The notes beneath the pieces were generated by a model that was given only the letters and a program-made list of their open reading frames with translations, was not told the DNA's origin and searched no databases. A program made the position numbers and the translations under genes. Below are positions 36,524 through 46,302 of a DNA stretch of 64,000 nt, piece by piece (position 1 is the stretch's first letter; each line of letters begins with the position of its first letter). Source of the stretch: Dehalococcoidia bacterium (GTDB taxonomy: Bacteria; Chloroflexota; Dehalococcoidia; Bin125); the NCBI GenBank assembly GCA_022828105.1, contig JAJEJC010000005.1:1-64000 (forward strand), written 5' to 3'.

Positions 36524-36976
36524 CTACTGCAAGGGCAGCAGGATCTCCGTGTGCCACTTCGACGGGTCGGGCTCGGCCTCGGGATCGGTGATGTAGCGCT
36601 CGGTCGGTCCCGCGATTGGCTCGCGGCCGAGTTCCTGCACGAACGGCCAGATCGATTCGTGGGTCTGGTACAGCGTGTCGTAGGGGCCATAGTGATCGGC
36701 CTTGACCGCGTCGCAGGCGGGCATTTCGAGGAGCACAAGCGGTTCCGCGACTTCCACGCCGTCACCAACTTCGATTCCTGCCGAGAGCGACATCTGGTTG
36801 GCGTCCATCGTGTGATAGACGGCAATCACGTGTCCCATCTCGGTGACGCCTTGCTCGGTGAGGGCGGCGAACACGGCCGGGAAGATGCGCTCGAACGTGG
36901 CCGGCAGTTCCTCGGTCGAGGCGGTGGCGTGCATGACCGCGGCCTGGCGTTTGGCTAGCTGGACGACTTCCGGCAT
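36524..36976 (-). CDS. GyrI-like small-molecule-binding domain protein (copy A)
   Basis: A 150-residue protein with the GyrI-like/SOUL-type effector-binding fold seen in the C-terminal domain of MerR/AraC regulators. Characteristic parts are GHVIAVYHTMDANQMSLSAG (about 47-66), VVEVAEPLVLLEMPACDAVK-like strand, and the terminal DPSKWHTEILLPLQ. There is no DNA-binding domain. It is a paralog (roughly 40% similar by eye) of the gene at 37030. Stand-alone members bind or hydrolyse hydrophobic cations and other small compounds. The specific ligand is unknown. The ATG at 36976 was chosen over the longer frame. It is the last gene of the long minus-strand run that begins at pyrR. Confidence 0.75.
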   Translation of the reverse strand: MPEVVQLAKRQAAVMHATASTEELPATFERIFPAVFAALTEQGVTEMGHVIAVYHTMDANQMSLSAGIEVGDGVEVAEPLVLLEMPACDAVKADHYGPYDTLYQTHESIWPFVQELGREPIAGPTERYITDPEAEPDPSKWHTEILLPLQ

Positions 36977-37029
36977 CGGATTGCTCCGTTCTGATTGTGC
37001 TGACTGTTCTGATTGTCGTGCCGCGAATG

Positions 37030-37488
37030 CTAGAGCAGCGGCAGCCAGAGCTCGGTATGCCACTTTGATTGGTCGGGCTCGGCATCGGGAACGGTCAGGT
37101 AACGCTCGATCACGATTCCGCGCGGCTCGTGACCGATTGCGGATACCTCCGCTTCCAGGTTTGCCTGGGTCCGGCGAAAGTCGTCGAACACGTACGGCCC
37201 AAAGTGGTCGGCCATCGCCGCGTCGCAGCCGCCGAGTTCAAGCAGCGCCAGCGGTTCGCGAGGCGTGAAATCGTCCGCAACCTCCATGCCTGCCGACAGC
37301 ACCAGCTCGTCCTCGCCGATCGAGTGATACACGGCGATCACCTTGCCCAGCCCAGGCGGACCCTGTTCGTGCAGCGCTTCCCAGATCGCCGGGTACATCT
37401 GCGCAAATGCTCGAACGAGTTCGGCTCGAGTTGTCACCGCGTGGAACACGGCGGCGCGGCGCTCCGGCATCCTGCGCACTATCGACAT
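37030..37488 (-). CDS. GyrI-like small-molecule-binding domain protein (copy B)
   Basis: A 152-residue stand-alone GyrI-like protein, a tandem paralog of the next gene downstream. Shared signatures include KVIAVYHSIGEDELVLSAG (about 48-66), ADHFGPYVFDDF and the terminal QSKWHTELWLPLL. There is no HTH domain. Its start overlaps the end of the 5-formyl-THF cyclo-ligase gene by 10 bases, which indicates co-transcription and probably translational coupling. Two adjacent copies may form a heterodimer (inference). The ligand and reaction are unknown. Confidence 0.75.
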   Translation of the reverse strand: MSIVRRMPERRAAVFHAVTTRAELVRAFAQMYPAIWEALHEQGPPGLGKVIAVYHSIGEDELVLSAGMEVADDFTPREPLALLELGGCDAAMADHFGPYVFDDFRRTQANLEAEVSAIGHEPRGIVIERYLTVPDAEPDQSKWHTELWLPLL

Positions 37489-38042
37489 TGGATCACTCGC
37501 AACTCGGTGACGATCATGTCGATCCGCTGATCGTGAGGCCGTTGGGGCAGCTCGGTCTGAATCTGCATCTCGAAGGCGAGGCCGATCGTGTGCGCGTTCG
37601 TCTGGACGAGAAAGCGGTCGTAGTAGCCGCCGCCCATGCCCAGGCGCGCGCCGTCGGCGCTGAATGCGACGCCGGGCACGAGGATCAGGTCGGCGGCGGC
37701 GGGATCGGCCGGAGGCGCGAGGTCGGCGTCGGGTTCCAACAGTCCGAACGACGACTCGCGCAGGTGCGACGTGTCCAGCAACTCGCGGTGGTCCAGTTGG
37801 CCGTGCGGGCGGACGCGGGGACAGAGCACGCGCTTGCGCTCGCGCAGGGCTTGCTCAACGAGCGACTCGGTGCGCACCTCGCCGGGCAGGACGCCGAGGT
37901 AGGCGTGCACGACCTCCGACTGCGACCAGATGTCGAGCGCTGATGCTCGGGCGCGGATGGCGGCGGACCAACCGGCGATCAGCTCCGGAGGCAGGGACGC
38001 TCGATAGCGACCGAGCGTGTGACGCAGTTCCGCCCTGGACAC
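37479..38042 (-). CDS. 5-formyltetrahydrofolate cyclo-ligase
   Basis: A 187-residue enzyme that converts 5-formyl-THF to 5,10-methenyl-THF with ATP. The hallmark GMGGGYYDRFLVQ (about residues 132-144) and the VPGVAFSADGARL block are present. The frame is open to 38294, but that overlaps the SMP30 gene fully. The GTG at 38042 begins SRAELRHTLGRYRASLPPEL, the typical start, and gives the usual length, so it was chosen. It lies 22 bp after the SMP30 stop and overlaps the following GyrI-like gene by 10 bases. Its presence links folate one-carbon metabolism to the pyrimidine run. Confidence 0.88.
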   Translation of the reverse strand: MSRAELRHTLGRYRASLPPELIAGWSAAIRARASALDIWSQSEVVHAYLGVLPGEVRTESLVEQALRERKRVLCPRVRPHGQLDHRELLDTSHLRESSFGLLEPDADLAPPADPAAADLILVPGVAFSADGARLGMGGGYYDRFLVQTNAHTIGLAFEMQIQTELPQRPHDQRIDMIVTELRVIQCR

Positions 38043-38064
38043 GGTCGGTGCCCCGGTCGTCAGG

Positions 38065-38910
38065 TCAGGGCAGACCCGCGCCGCCGACATCGACGTCGAA
38101 GGCGCGGATCCGGCCTCGGCGCGGATCGCCGGGCTGCGGGTTGGATGTGGGGGCCTCAAGCGAGAACAGCGTTTTGCGCTCGTCGCCGCCCAGCATGCAG
38201 GCGAAGACGCCCATGTCGGGCACGTCGATCCGTTCCAGCACGTCGCCGCCTGCGGCAACCCGCACGAGCGCGCCGGGATTGGTCGGCACCGCAACCCAGA
38301 TTGCGCCCTCGGCGTCGAGCGCGATGCCGTCCGGCGGGAGTCCGAGTTCGGCCCAGACCCGCTGATTGGACAGCGTGGCGTCGTCCTCGATGTCGAACGC
38401 GGTCAGCCGCTGTCCCCAGCTCTCGCCCACGATCAGCGTCCTGCCGTCGGGCGTGATCACGGTGCCGTTGGGGAACTGCAGTCCGTCGGCGACGACCTGG
38501 GATTCGCCCTGGGGGCGGACCAGGACAATGGTCGTGGCGCGCGGCGGGGAGCCGTCGGTGAGGTCGAAGCCGAAGTTGCCGATGTAGCAGTTGCCCTCGG
38601 CGTCGGTGACCATGTCGTTGCAGTGGTAGGGCGCGAGGTCCGAGATGTCGGCGACCTCGAAGAGTCCGTCGGGATCGAGGCGGAGCAGCTTGCGGTCGAT
38701 CATGGAGACGATTAGCAGCCGTCCGTCGGGCAGGAATCCGAGTCCCGACGGCTGGTTGGGCACCTCGACGATGGTCTCGCGCTCGCCGTCGGGCGTGACC
38801 GCGACGACTTCATGGGCGTGCATGTCGGAGAACCAGATCCGCCCCTCATGCCAGCGCGGGCCCTCGGGGAAGACAAGTCCGTCGAGAACCAAGCGAGCTT
38901 CTCGCGCCAC
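38065..38910 (-). CDS. SMP-30/gluconolactonase family six-bladed beta-propeller
   Basis: A 281-residue protein of the SMP-30/lactonase family. FPEGPRWHEGRIWFSDMHA is near residues 15-33 and supplies the first metal-binding Glu. Repeating propeller strands follow, such as LPDGRLLIVSMIDRKLLR and CNDMVTDAEGNCYIGNFG, where N and D residues coordinate Ca2+ or Zn2+. Family enzymes hydrolyse sugar lactones or organophosphates. There is no signal peptide, so it acts in the cytoplasm. The GTG at 38910 has GGAG 7 bases upstream. A TTG eleven codons earlier (38943) is the alternative. It is 42 bp downstream of pyrK. Confidence 0.85.
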   Translation of the reverse strand: MAREARLVLDGLVFPEGPRWHEGRIWFSDMHAHEVVAVTPDGERETIVEVPNQPSGLGFLPDGRLLIVSMIDRKLLRLDPDGLFEVADISDLAPYHCNDMVTDAEGNCYIGNFGFDLTDGSPPRATTIVLVRPQGESQVVADGLQFPNGTVITPDGRTLIVGESWGQRLTAFDIEDDATLSNQRVWAELGLPPDGIALDAEGAIWVAVPTNPGALVRVAAGGDVLERIDVPDMGVFACMLGGDERKTLFSLEAPTSNPQPGDPRRGRIRAFDVDVGGAGLP

Positions 38911-38952
38911 GGCATTGCTCCATCTAGATACTGTTTGGGGCAAGGATAGGCC

Positions 38953-39759
38953 CTAGCCGTTTGGATACACGTCCAACAACTCGAACCTTGGGCCGTCTTT
39001 GCAGCAGAGCTTGACGCCTCGCTTGGTGAAGACGGCGCAGCCGTAGCAGATGCCGGTGCCGCAGGCCATCTCGGTCTCCATCAGGATTTGCACGGGACGG
39101 CTCATGCCGTCGCGGCGGACGATGGGGGACATGGCGCGGAACATGGGGACGGGGCCGCAGGCGAAGCTCTGGTCGGCCCAGGAAAGATGCTCGGCGAACA
39201 GGTCGGTGACGAAGCCTGGCCTGCCCATCGAGCCGTCCTCGGTGGCGACCTGGTACTCGACCTGGGGCGGGAGCAGCTCGGCGGGGTAGACGCCCTCGGC
39301 GCCGCGTGCACCGAAGCAGAGCACGATCGAGCGGCTGCGGCTGGCGTGCTCGGACTCTGCGTCGGCCAGGGCGACGAGCGGCGCGATGCCCACGCCGCCG
39401 CCGACGAGCAGCAGGTTGGCGGCCGAGCGGCGGACCTCGAAGCCGCGGCCCAGCGGTCCGGTCATCCAGACGCGGTCGCCGGGCTGCATGGAGGCCATCT
39501 GCTCGGTGACGCGTCCGATCAGGCTGTAGAGCAGCGCGAACTGGCGCTCGGAATCGTGAGGTGAGGCATAGCGGAATCGGTAGTAGGAGAAGGCGCGCGG
39601 CAGGAGCGGATCGAGGCCGCTGCGCTCGGCGCCAGCATCGACCATGACGAACTGGCCCGGTTTCGCGTGTTGCGACAGCGCCGGCGCGTCGTACCAAGTC
39701 ACGAACGTGCCCGGATAGATCTCTTCCGTTTGGATCACCCGGGCGGCGGCGCGGCGCAC
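38953..39759 (-). CDS. pyrK: Dihydroorotate dehydrogenase electron-transfer subunit
   Basis: A 268-residue FAD/2Fe-2S protein of the PyrK family. The FAD-binding region has RAFSYYRFR and the NAD-side nucleotide loop has LLLVGGGVGIAPLVALAD. The C-terminal cluster motif is CGTGICYGCAVFTKRG followed by CC (about 228-250). PyrK partners class 1B dihydroorotate dehydrogenase (PyrD) to pass electrons to NAD+. The pyrD gene normally lies next door but is absent here. The next gene encodes an SMP30-like lactonase. It follows carB by 20 bp and is therefore inside the pyr operon. Confidence 0.92.
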   Translation of the reverse strand: MRRAAARVIQTEEIYPGTFVTWYDAPALSQHAKPGQFVMVDAGAERSGLDPLLPRAFSYYRFRYASPHDSERQFALLYSLIGRVTEQMASMQPGDRVWMTGPLGRGFEVRRSAANLLLVGGGVGIAPLVALADAESEHASRSRSIVLCFGARGAEGVYPAELLPPQVEYQVATEDGSMGRPGFVTDLFAEHLSWADQSFACGPVPMFRAMSPIVRRDGMSRPVQILMETEMACGTGICYGCAVFTKRGVKLCCKDGPRFELLDVYPNG

Positions 39760-39779
39760 GACGGCTTGTCCCGAACTCG

Positions 39780-42700
39780 CTAGACGGCCGCAACGCGACC
39801 GGCGGTGTACTCGCTGACGGTGGCGATGTTGTAGTCGGCGCTGCCCTCGACCATTGCGGCGACCGCGTGGTGCGCGGTGTCGATCGAGGTGAAGCAGGGG
39901 ATGCGCTGTTCGGCGGCGGCGCGACGGATGTAGAAGCCGTCGCGGATCGTGCTGCTGATCTGCTCGGGGGTGTTGATCACCATGTCGATCCGGCCCGTGC
40001 GGATCAGGTCGATCACATCGGGATCGCCGCCGACTTCGCGCTTGGGCACGAGGTTTACGTCGATGCCCAGCCCGCGGATCAAGTCGGCGGTGCCGGCCGT
40101 GGCGTGCAGTTCGTATCCTGCCGCGCCGAGGTCGCGGATCAGCGACATCGCGGCGGGCTTGTCCTGGTCGGCGATGCTGAGCAGCGCGCTGCCTCGCGGC
40201 GGCACGGCCATGCCGGCGGCGATCAGCGCCTTGCTCAGCGCTTTGTCGTAATCGACATCGACGCCCATGACCTCGCCGGTCGATTTCATCTCGGGTCCGA
40301 GATGGGTGTCGACGCCGGAGAGCTTGGACATCGAGAAGACCGGGGCCTTGACCGCGACCAGCGGCGTCGCCGGCCAGAGACCGCTGGGGTAACCCTGCTC
40401 GGCGAGCGATTCGCCCAGCATTGCGTGGATCGCGACTTCCACCATCGGCACGCCGGTCACTTTGCTGAGGAATGGCACGGTGCGGCTGGCGCGGGGATTG
40501 ACCTCGAGCACGTAGACATCGCCGTCCGCGTTGGCGTCGTCGCGCATGATCACGTACTGGATGTTCATCAGTCCGGTGACGCCGAGTCCGTTGCCGATCT
40601 GCGCGGTGTACTCGACCAGCCTGGCGACCTCGCCGGCGCGCAGGTTGGGCGCGGGATAGACGGCCATTGAGTCGCCCGAGTGCACGCCGGCGCGCTCGAT
40701 GTGCTCCATGATTCCGGGAATCAGGACGGCGTCGTCCTCCGGGGTGCCGCAGATGGCGTCGACTTCGACTTCGATGCCGGCCAGGTACTTGTCGATCAGA
40801 ATGGGTTTGCCGGGAGCTGCGGCCTGCGCCTGGGTCACGTAGCGGGCCAGGTCGCCGACGCCCTGCACGATCTCCATCGCGCGTCCGCCGAGCACGTACG
40901 AGGGGCGCACGAGCACCGGGTAGCCGATCGCGTCGGCGGCCAGGACGGCCTCGTCGACGCTGCTGACCGCCGTGCCCGGAGGCTGGGGAATGCCGAGGTC
41001 GGCGAGGAAGCGCTCGAACTGCTTGCGGTCTTCGGCCAGGTCGATGACATCGGCTTGCGAGCCGAGGATCGGGCGCGCGGCCTTGGTCAACGGATTGGCC
41101 AGGTTGATCGCGGTCTGTCCGCCGAACTGCAGAATCGAGGCGACTTCCGAGGCGGCGCCGTTGCCGTTGCCATTCAGGGAGCCGTCCTCGTTCTCGAGAA
41201 TGTCGCGCACGGCCTCTTCGTCGAGCGGTTCGAAGTAGAGCCGGTCGGAGGTGTCGAAGTCGGTTGACACGGTTTCGGGATTGCTGTTCGCCATGACGGC
41301 GGCCCAGCCTGCGGCGCGCAGCGCCTGCGCCGCCTTGACCGAGGCGTAGTCGAACTCGATGCCCTGGCCAATCCGGATCGGTCCGGAGCCGACGACGAGC
41401 GCGCGATTGCCGCCTTCGGGAGCGGCCTCGTTCTCTTCCTCGTAGGTCGAGTAGAAGTAGGGCGTGACGGCGTCGAACTCGGCCGCGCAGGTGTCGACCA
41501 TCTTGTAGACGGGCTTGATGCCCCAGTTCAGCCGCTGTTCGCGGATGCGCTCGTCGACGCTGCCGGCGAGATTGGCGATCTGTTCGTCGGCGAAACCCAT
41601 CCGCTTTGCCTGGCGCATCAAGGTCGGCGTCAGCGACTCGGAGAGCAGGCGGCGCTCCATCTGCACGATCGTCTCGAGCCGCTCCAGGAACCAGGGATCG
41701 ACGCCGGAACGCTCGGCGATCTCTTCCAGGGGGATGTCGGCGCGGATGGCGGAGAGCAGATGCCAGAGGCGGATGTCGGTCGGGGTCGATGCGGCCTGGA
41801 TCGGCTCGGCTTCGGCCTCGGCGTCTTCCCAGAGCACCGACTTGCCGCCGACCTCAAGCGAGCGGATGGCCTTCTGCAATGCCGCCTCAAAGGTGCGGTC
41901 GATGGCCATGACCTCGCCGGTGGCCTTCATCTGCGTGCCGAGCACGCGGTCGCCGGCCTCAAACTTGTCGAAGGGCCAGCGCGGAATCTTGACGACGCAG
42001 TAGTCGAGCGCCGGCTCGAACGCTGCCTGGGTGCGTCCGGTGACCTGATTGGCGATCTCGTCGAGGCGTTTGCCGGCCGCAATCTTGGCCGCGACGCGGG
42101 CGATCGGATAGCCGGTCGCCTTGGAGGCCAGCGCGGAGGAGCGGCTGACGCGCGGATTCACCTCGATCACGTAGTAGGGCAGGGGCTCGTCGTGCGGCAC
42201 GCCGACGCCGCCGCCCGGTGGCATCGATTCGGCCGGCCAGGCGGTCACGTCCTGCCGGGGTGCGAGCGCGAGCTGCACGTTGCATCCGCCTTCGATGCCC
42301 AATGAGCGGATGATGTTGATCGAGGCCGAGCGCAGCATGTGGTAGTCCTTGTCGGACAACGTCTGCGAGGGCGCGACCACGATTGAGTCGCCGGTGTGGA
42401 CGCCCATCGGGTCGAGGTTTTCCATGTTGCAGATCGTGATGCACGTGTCTGCGGCGTCGCGCATGACCTCGTACTCGACCTCTTTCCAACCCAGCAGCGA
42501 GCGCTCGACCAGAATCTGGCTGATCGGCGAGGCGTCGAGTCCCGTCTGCACGACCCGTTCGAACTCCTCCATCGTGCGCACGAATCCGCCGCCGGTGCCG
42601 CCCAGCGTGTAGGCGGGCCGGATGGCGACCGGCAGCCCGATCTCGGCAATGGCGTCGCGCGCCTCCTCAATCGAGTTGGCGATCGCCGACGGCGGCGTTG

Positions 42701-43130
42701 GCTCGCCGATCTCGTGCATCAGCTCGCGGAACAGTTGGCGGTCCTCGGCCTTGCGGATTCCGTCGAGTTGGGTGCCCAGCACGCGGATGTTGAACTCGTC
42801 CAGGATGCCGGCGTCCTGCAGCTCGACGGCGAGGTTGAGTCCGACCTGTCCGCCCAGCGTCGGCAGCAGACTCTCCGGTCGTTCTTTTTCGATAATCCGG
42901 CGCAGGACGGGAACCGTCAGCGGCTCGATGTAGACCGCGTCGGCGACGCCTTCGTCGGTCATGATCGTGGCCGGATTGGAGTTGACCAGGATCGAACGGA
43001 TGCCTTCCTCGGTCATCGCCTTGCAGGCCTGGGTGCCGGCGTAATCGAATTCGGCCGCCTGGCCGATCACGATGGGGCCACTGCCGATGATCAGGACGGA
43101 TTCAGGTGTCTTCATGTTGACCGCGTTCAT
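39780..43130 (-). CDS. carB: Carbamoyl-phosphate synthase large subunit
   Basis: A 1116-residue synthetase with two homologous ATP-grasp halves. [20 protein letters not shown] opens the first half (about 10-30) and [20 protein letters not shown] the second (about 590). [12 protein letters not shown] is also present. The C-terminal MGS-like regulatory domain carries [19 protein letters not shown]. It makes carbamoyl phosphate from ammonia, bicarbonate and ATP for pyrimidines and arginine. The ATG at 43130 is used. A second ATG five codons on is possible. Its start overlaps the end of a small membrane-protein gene by 29 bases. carA is separated from it by that gene and a GNAT gene. Confidence 0.97.
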   Translation of the reverse strand: MNAVNMKTPESVLIIGSGPIVIGQAAEFDYAGTQACKAMTEEGIRSILVNSNPATIMTDEGVADAVYIEPLTVPVLRRIIEKERPESLLPTLGGQVGLNLAVELQDAGILDEFNIRVLGTQLDGIRKAEDRQLFRELMHEIGEPTPPSAIANSIEEARDAIAEIGLPVAIRPAYTLGGTGGGFVRTMEEFERVVQTGLDASPISQILVERSLLGWKEVEYEVMRDAADTCITICNMENLDPMGVHTGDSIVVAPSQTLSDKDYHMLRSASINIIRSLGIEGGCNVQLALAPRQDVTAWPAESMPPGGGVGVPHDEPLPYYVIEVNPRVSRSSALASKATGYPIARVAAKIAAGKRLDEIANQVTGRTQAAFEPALDYCVVKIPRWPFDKFEAGDRVLGTQMKATGEVMAIDRTFEAALQKAIRSLEVGGKSVLWEDAEAEAEPIQAASTPTDIRLWHLLSAIRADIPLEEIAERSGVDPWFLERLETIVQMERRLLSESLTPTLMRQAKRMGFADEQIANLAGSVDERIREQRLNWGIKPVYKMVDTCAAEFDAVTPYFYSTYEEENEAAPEGGNRALVVGSGPIRIGQGIEFDYASVKAAQALRAAGWAAVMANSNPETVSTDFDTSDRLYFEPLDEEAVRDILENEDGSLNGNGNGAASEVASILQFGGQTAINLANPLTKAARPILGSQADVIDLAEDRKQFERFLADLGIPQPPGTAVSSVDEAVLAADAIGYPVLVRPSYVLGGRAMEIVQGVGDLARYVTQAQAAAPGKPILIDKYLAGIEVEVDAICGTPEDDAVLIPGIMEHIERAGVHSGDSMAVYPAPNLRAGEVARLVEYTAQIGNGLGVTGLMNIQYVIMRDDANADGDVYVLEVNPRASRTVPFLSKVTGVPMVEVAIHAMLGESLAEQGYPSGLWPATPLVAVKAPVFSMSKLSGVDTHLGPEMKSTGEVMGVDVDYDKALSKALIAAGMAVPPRGSALLSIADQDKPAAMSLIRDLGAAGYELHATAGTADLIRGLGIDVNLVPKREVGGDPDVIDLIRTGRIDMVINTPEQISSTIRDGFYIRRAAAEQRIPCFTSIDTAHHAVAAMVEGSADYNIATVSEYTAGRVAAV

Positions 43131-43356
43131 CTGCTTCCCATGGTCCTGTCGATTCGCCTGGCGCGGTACGGCCCATCGCTCGGCCGATCAAGCCCAGACC
43201 CAATCCCAGCGGCCAGGCTGCAAGCGGGCCGAGCAGCCAGAGTTCGCAATGCCCGCCAATCAAACCGCCGATGCAGCACAGCGCCAGCGTGAGCATCGCT
43301 GCGCCGGCCATCGCGCAGATCAGCGCGGCGGCGAACAGCGAGCGGAGCAGGGACAA
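43102..43356 (-). CDS. Small membrane protein with two helices, between carA and carB
   Basis: An 84-residue protein. Two hydrophobic helices ([21 protein letters not shown], about 6-26, and [21 protein letters not shown], about 40-60) flank a Gly/Cys-rich turn ([11 protein letters not shown]). A polar acidic tail ends the protein. The start is a TTG with AGAGGAA 6 bases upstream. No family is recognised. It overlaps the carB start by 29 bases and follows the GNAT gene by 12 bp, so it is embedded in the pyr operon. Given this position and a clear membrane pattern it is probably a real gene. A role in membrane association of the pathway is only a guess. Confidence 0.6.
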   Translation of the reverse strand: MSLLRSLFAAALICAMAGAAMLTLALCCIGGLIGGHCELWLLGPLAAWPLGLGLGLIGRAMGRTAPGESTGPWEADERGQHEDT

Positions 43357-43368
43357 TTGGCGTTCCTC

Positions 43369-43845
43369 TCACAGCGGCAGCTCGAATCGTGAGTCGGGAT
43401 TGATCAGCGGCGCGAGTGCGCCGATCGCGCTGAGGAACGACAGCGCCGCTTCGTTGTTGTCGGGCAGTGACCCGACGACACGGCGGAAGTTCTGTTCGCG
43501 GGCATGCGAGAGGAGGTACTCGGCCAGCACGGTACCGATCCCGCGGCGCCGCCACTCGGATCGCAGCCAGACGCCGAGCGTGCAAGTTTCGGGCTCACGT
43601 GTGTTGTAGTCGAGCGCACCGAAGCCAATCAGCGCGCCGCCTTCGAGGGCGACGTAGATCGCCCCGCTGTTGCCCAGACGCCTGCGCCACACGGAGACTT
43701 CTTCGACGCTCCAGGGCCGGTCGAACACGACAGGATTAGGCCCCTCCACCACGTCGCGAATCACGTCGGCGATGGCCGGGGCATCGTCGGCCGTGGCCAG
43801 TCGATACTCAAGCTCGGCGTCGCGCGGGCCGGTGTGGTGCGTCAT
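43369..43845 (-). CDS. GNAT N-acetyltransferase, between carA and carB
   Basis: A 158-residue GNAT-fold protein. EYRLATADDAPAIADVIRDV is at the N-terminus, GVWLRSEWRRRGIGTVLAEY is the acetyl-CoA pyrophosphate loop (about 92-111, R-R-R-G-I-G), and RVVGSLPDNNEAALSFLSAI the later helix. It probably acetylates a small molecule or protein N-terminus. The substrate is unknown. Its ATG is one base after the carA stop, so translation is coupled to carA. An unrelated acetyltransferase so tightly placed between the two carbamoyl-phosphate synthase genes is unusual. Confidence 0.85.
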   Translation of the reverse strand: MTHHTGPRDAELEYRLATADDAPAIADVIRDVVEGPNPVVFDRPWSVEEVSVWRRRLGNSGAIYVALEGGALIGFGALDYNTREPETCTLGVWLRSEWRRRGIGTVLAEYLLSHAREQNFRRVVGSLPDNNEAALSFLSAIGALAPLINPDSRFELPL

Positions 43846-43846
43846 G

Positions 43847-44977
43847 TCAGTCCCCTTGAACTTCGCCGATCAGGTCGAGAAAGCGGTCAAACAGGTGCCC
43901 GTTGTCCAGCGGACCAGGCGAAGCCTCCGCGTGGTATTGGATCGAGAACACCGGCTCCGAACGATGCGCGAGACCCTCGACCGTATCGTCGTGCAGATTG
44001 ATGTGGGTCACCTCAACGTCGGCCGAGAGTCCATCGGGATCGACGGCGTAGCCGTGATTCTGCGCGGTGATCGCGACCCGACCCGTAGGCACTTCGAGCA
44101 CGGGATGATTGCCGCCACGGTGACCAAACTTGAGCTTGAAGGTGTCGGCGCCGAAGGCGCGGCCCAGCACCTGATGGCCCAGGCAGATGCCCATGATCGG
44201 TAGCTTGCCGATCAGCGACTTGGCCGTCTTGACCTGGAGCTCGCGGAGCTGCGGATCGCCCGGTCCCGGCGCCAGCAGGACGCCCTGCGGGTCGAGCGCA
44301 AGGATGTCCTCGACGCAGGAGTCGGGAGGCATCGCGGTGACGCGGCAGCCTCTCCGCTGCAAGTTGCGCAGGATGTTGTACTTGAGCCCCTGGTCGAGCA
44401 CGACCACGTGCGGCCCGGCTTCGTCCGACGCCGCAGCCAGCGCCTCGGGCGCGCCGTTGCGCCAGCGATAGGGCTGTGCCGCGCCGACGCTGATGAAGTC
44501 CAGCGTGTCGTAGTCGGGCAGTTCCATCAGTTGCCGCCGGGCGTCCTCGACCTCGGCGGCGGGAACAATCATGCCTGGCATCACGCCCTCGTGACGGATT
44601 CGCCTGGTAATCGCGCGGGTGTCGACGCCGGCGATCCCTGGAATCCCGGCTGCGGCGAGATAGTCGTGCAGCCGCATCCCGCCGCGCGGATGCGAGGGCG
44701 AGTCGCACTCCGAGCGAACGACCAGTCCGCGTACCTGGATCTGGCGCGACTCGTCGATCGGCGGGTCGATCCCATAGTTGCCGATCAACGGGTAGGTCAG
44801 CACGAGGATCTGTCCCGCATAGGACGGATCGGTGAGCATCTCCTGGTAACCCGTCATCGAGGTGTTGAAGACGACCTCGCCCCAGGTGTCGCTAGCGGCG
44901 CCCAGCGCAGTGCCACGGAAGACGGCTCCGTCGGCCAGCACCAGCGCCGCTTCGGTATGTTCGGCCAGTTCGTTCAT
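43847..44977 (-). CDS. carA: Carbamoyl-phosphate synthase small (glutaminase) subunit
   Basis: A 376-residue protein. The N-terminal CarA domain has VVFNTSMTGYQEMLTDPSY (about 33-51). The class I glutamine amidotransferase domain has GICLGHQVLGRAFGAD with the catalytic Cys (about 255-270), the NHGYAVDP strand and YHAEASPGPLD carrying the His/Glu. It supplies ammonia to CarB. The ATG overlaps the pyrC stop (ATGA), so it is translationally coupled. The longer frame to 45196 is spurious because it lies in pyrC. A GNAT gene follows one base later, before carB. Confidence 0.96.
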   Translation of the reverse strand: MNELAEHTEAALVLADGAVFRGTALGAASDTWGEVVFNTSMTGYQEMLTDPSYAGQILVLTYPLIGNYGIDPPIDESRQIQVRGLVVRSECDSPSHPRGGMRLHDYLAAAGIPGIAGVDTRAITRRIRHEGVMPGMIVPAAEVEDARRQLMELPDYDTLDFISVGAAQPYRWRNGAPEALAAASDEAGPHVVVLDQGLKYNILRNLQRRGCRVTAMPPDSCVEDILALDPQGVLLAPGPGDPQLRELQVKTAKSLIGKLPIMGICLGHQVLGRAFGADTFKLKFGHRGGNHPVLEVPTGRVAITAQNHGYAVDPDGLSADVEVTHINLHDDTVEGLAHRSEPVFSIQYHAEASPGPLDNGHLFDRFLDLIGEVQGD

Positions 44978-46302
44978 GCCGGCTCCCGTTCGTCCCAGAC
45001 GATGCGTCCCTGTGAGATCGTCGCTGCCACTGCGCCGACGAGTTCGCGGCCGGCCAGCGGTGTGTTCTTGCCCATCGAGGCCCAGCGCTCGGGGTCGATC
45101 CTGACCGGAGCGTCCGTGGCGAGCAACGCGATGTCGGCCGGCGCACCCACTCCGAGCGTACCCAGCCCGAGCCGATTTCCTGTGTCCAGATTCCACGTCC
45201 GTGCGGGACCGATGGTCAATCGCGCAATCGCATCCTCCAGCCCCAGGCGACCCCGCGAGACCAGCGTATTGACCACCGGCCAGGCCGATTCCAGCCCCGA
45301 GATGCCAAAGGCCGCGCGATCGAATTCACAGCTCTTGTCTACGGCCGCGTGGGGCGCGTGATCGGTGGCCACCGCCTCCACCACACCCGCCGCCAGCGCC
45401 GCAATGCAGGCCTCGATGTCAGCGTCGGTGCGCAGCGGCGGGTTGACCTTGGCATTGGTGTCGTATCGCAGTTCCTCGCCGTCGCCGGCGACGACATCGT
45501 GGGAGAGGAAGAGATGATGCGGCGTGACCTCCGCCGTCACGCGCAAGCCGCGAGCCTTGGCGTCGGCGATGGCCTCCAACGCTGATTGGGTAGAGATGTG
45601 GCAGCCGTGAAACTGCGCGCCCGAGGCTTCGGCGAGCGCGATGTCGCGCTGCACGATCGAGAGTTCCGCCGCCGCGGGCTGTCCGCGCAGACCCAGGCGC
45701 GCCGAGACCGCGCCTTCGTGCATCATGCCGCCCTGCGAGATGGCCGGATCCTCGCAGTGCTCGGCCAGCGGCAGGTCGAGGTCGGCCAGGTACTCGAATG
45801 CGCGCCGGGCGATGGAGGTGTCGGACACGGCGTCGCCGTCGTCGGAGACCGCGACCGCGCCCGCATCGCGCAGCGCGGCGAGCTCGGTCATCTCCTGCCC
45901 CTTGCGGCCCATCGTGACCGCGCCGATCGGCAGGACGCGGCAGTCCACGTCGCGCGCGCGCAGAACGACGGCGTCAATCGTCGCCGCCGTATCCATTGCG
46001 GGCTCGGTGTTGGGCATCGCGCAAATGGTCGTGAACCCGCCCCGAGCCGCCGCGCGGGCGCCCGATGCGATGGTCTCCTTGTGTTCCTGTCCGGGTTCGC
46101 GCAGGTGGACGTGCAGGTCGATGAATCCCGGCGACACCACGAGCCCCGTTGCATCGACAATCTCGGCGGTCCCGTTGGACAGCTCAGCGCCCAGCTCGGC
46201 GATCCGCCCGTCCACGACACGCACGTCGAGCACCGCGTCAACGCCCGACGCAGGATCGATCACGCGCCCGCCGCGCACGATGAGCTGCCTCGTCTGCGTC
46301 AT
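44974..46302 (-). CDS. pyrC: Dihydroorotase
   Basis: A 442-residue class I dihydroorotase (amidohydrolase). The HxH metal motif is in FIDLHVHLREPGQEHKE (about 63-79). Further ligands are in CHISTQSALEAI, and the catalytic Asp is in ATDHAPHAAVDKS (near residue 318). It cyclises carbamoyl aspartate to dihydroorotate. The ATG at 46302 overlaps the pyrB stop by four bases. The frame upstream of it is inside pyrB and spurious. Its own stop overlaps the carA start. The order pyrB-pyrC-carA is the common PyrR-regulated arrangement. Confidence 0.96.
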   Translation of the reverse strand: MTQTRQLIVRGGRVIDPASGVDAVLDVRVVDGRIAELGAELSNGTAEIVDATGLVVSPGFIDLHVHLREPGQEHKETIASGARAAARGGFTTICAMPNTEPAMDTAATIDAVVLRARDVDCRVLPIGAVTMGRKGQEMTELAALRDAGAVAVSDDGDAVSDTSIARRAFEYLADLDLPLAEHCEDPAISQGGMMHEGAVSARLGLRGQPAAAELSIVQRDIALAEASGAQFHGCHISTQSALEAIADAKARGLRVTAEVTPHHLFLSHDVVAGDGEELRYDTNAKVNPPLRTDADIEACIAALAAGVVEAVATDHAPHAAVDKSCEFDRAAFGISGLESAWPVVNTLVSRGRLGLEDAIARLTIGPARTWNLDTGNRLGLGTLGVGAPADIALLATDAPVRIDPERWASMGKNTPLAGRELVGAVAATISQGRIVWDEREPA

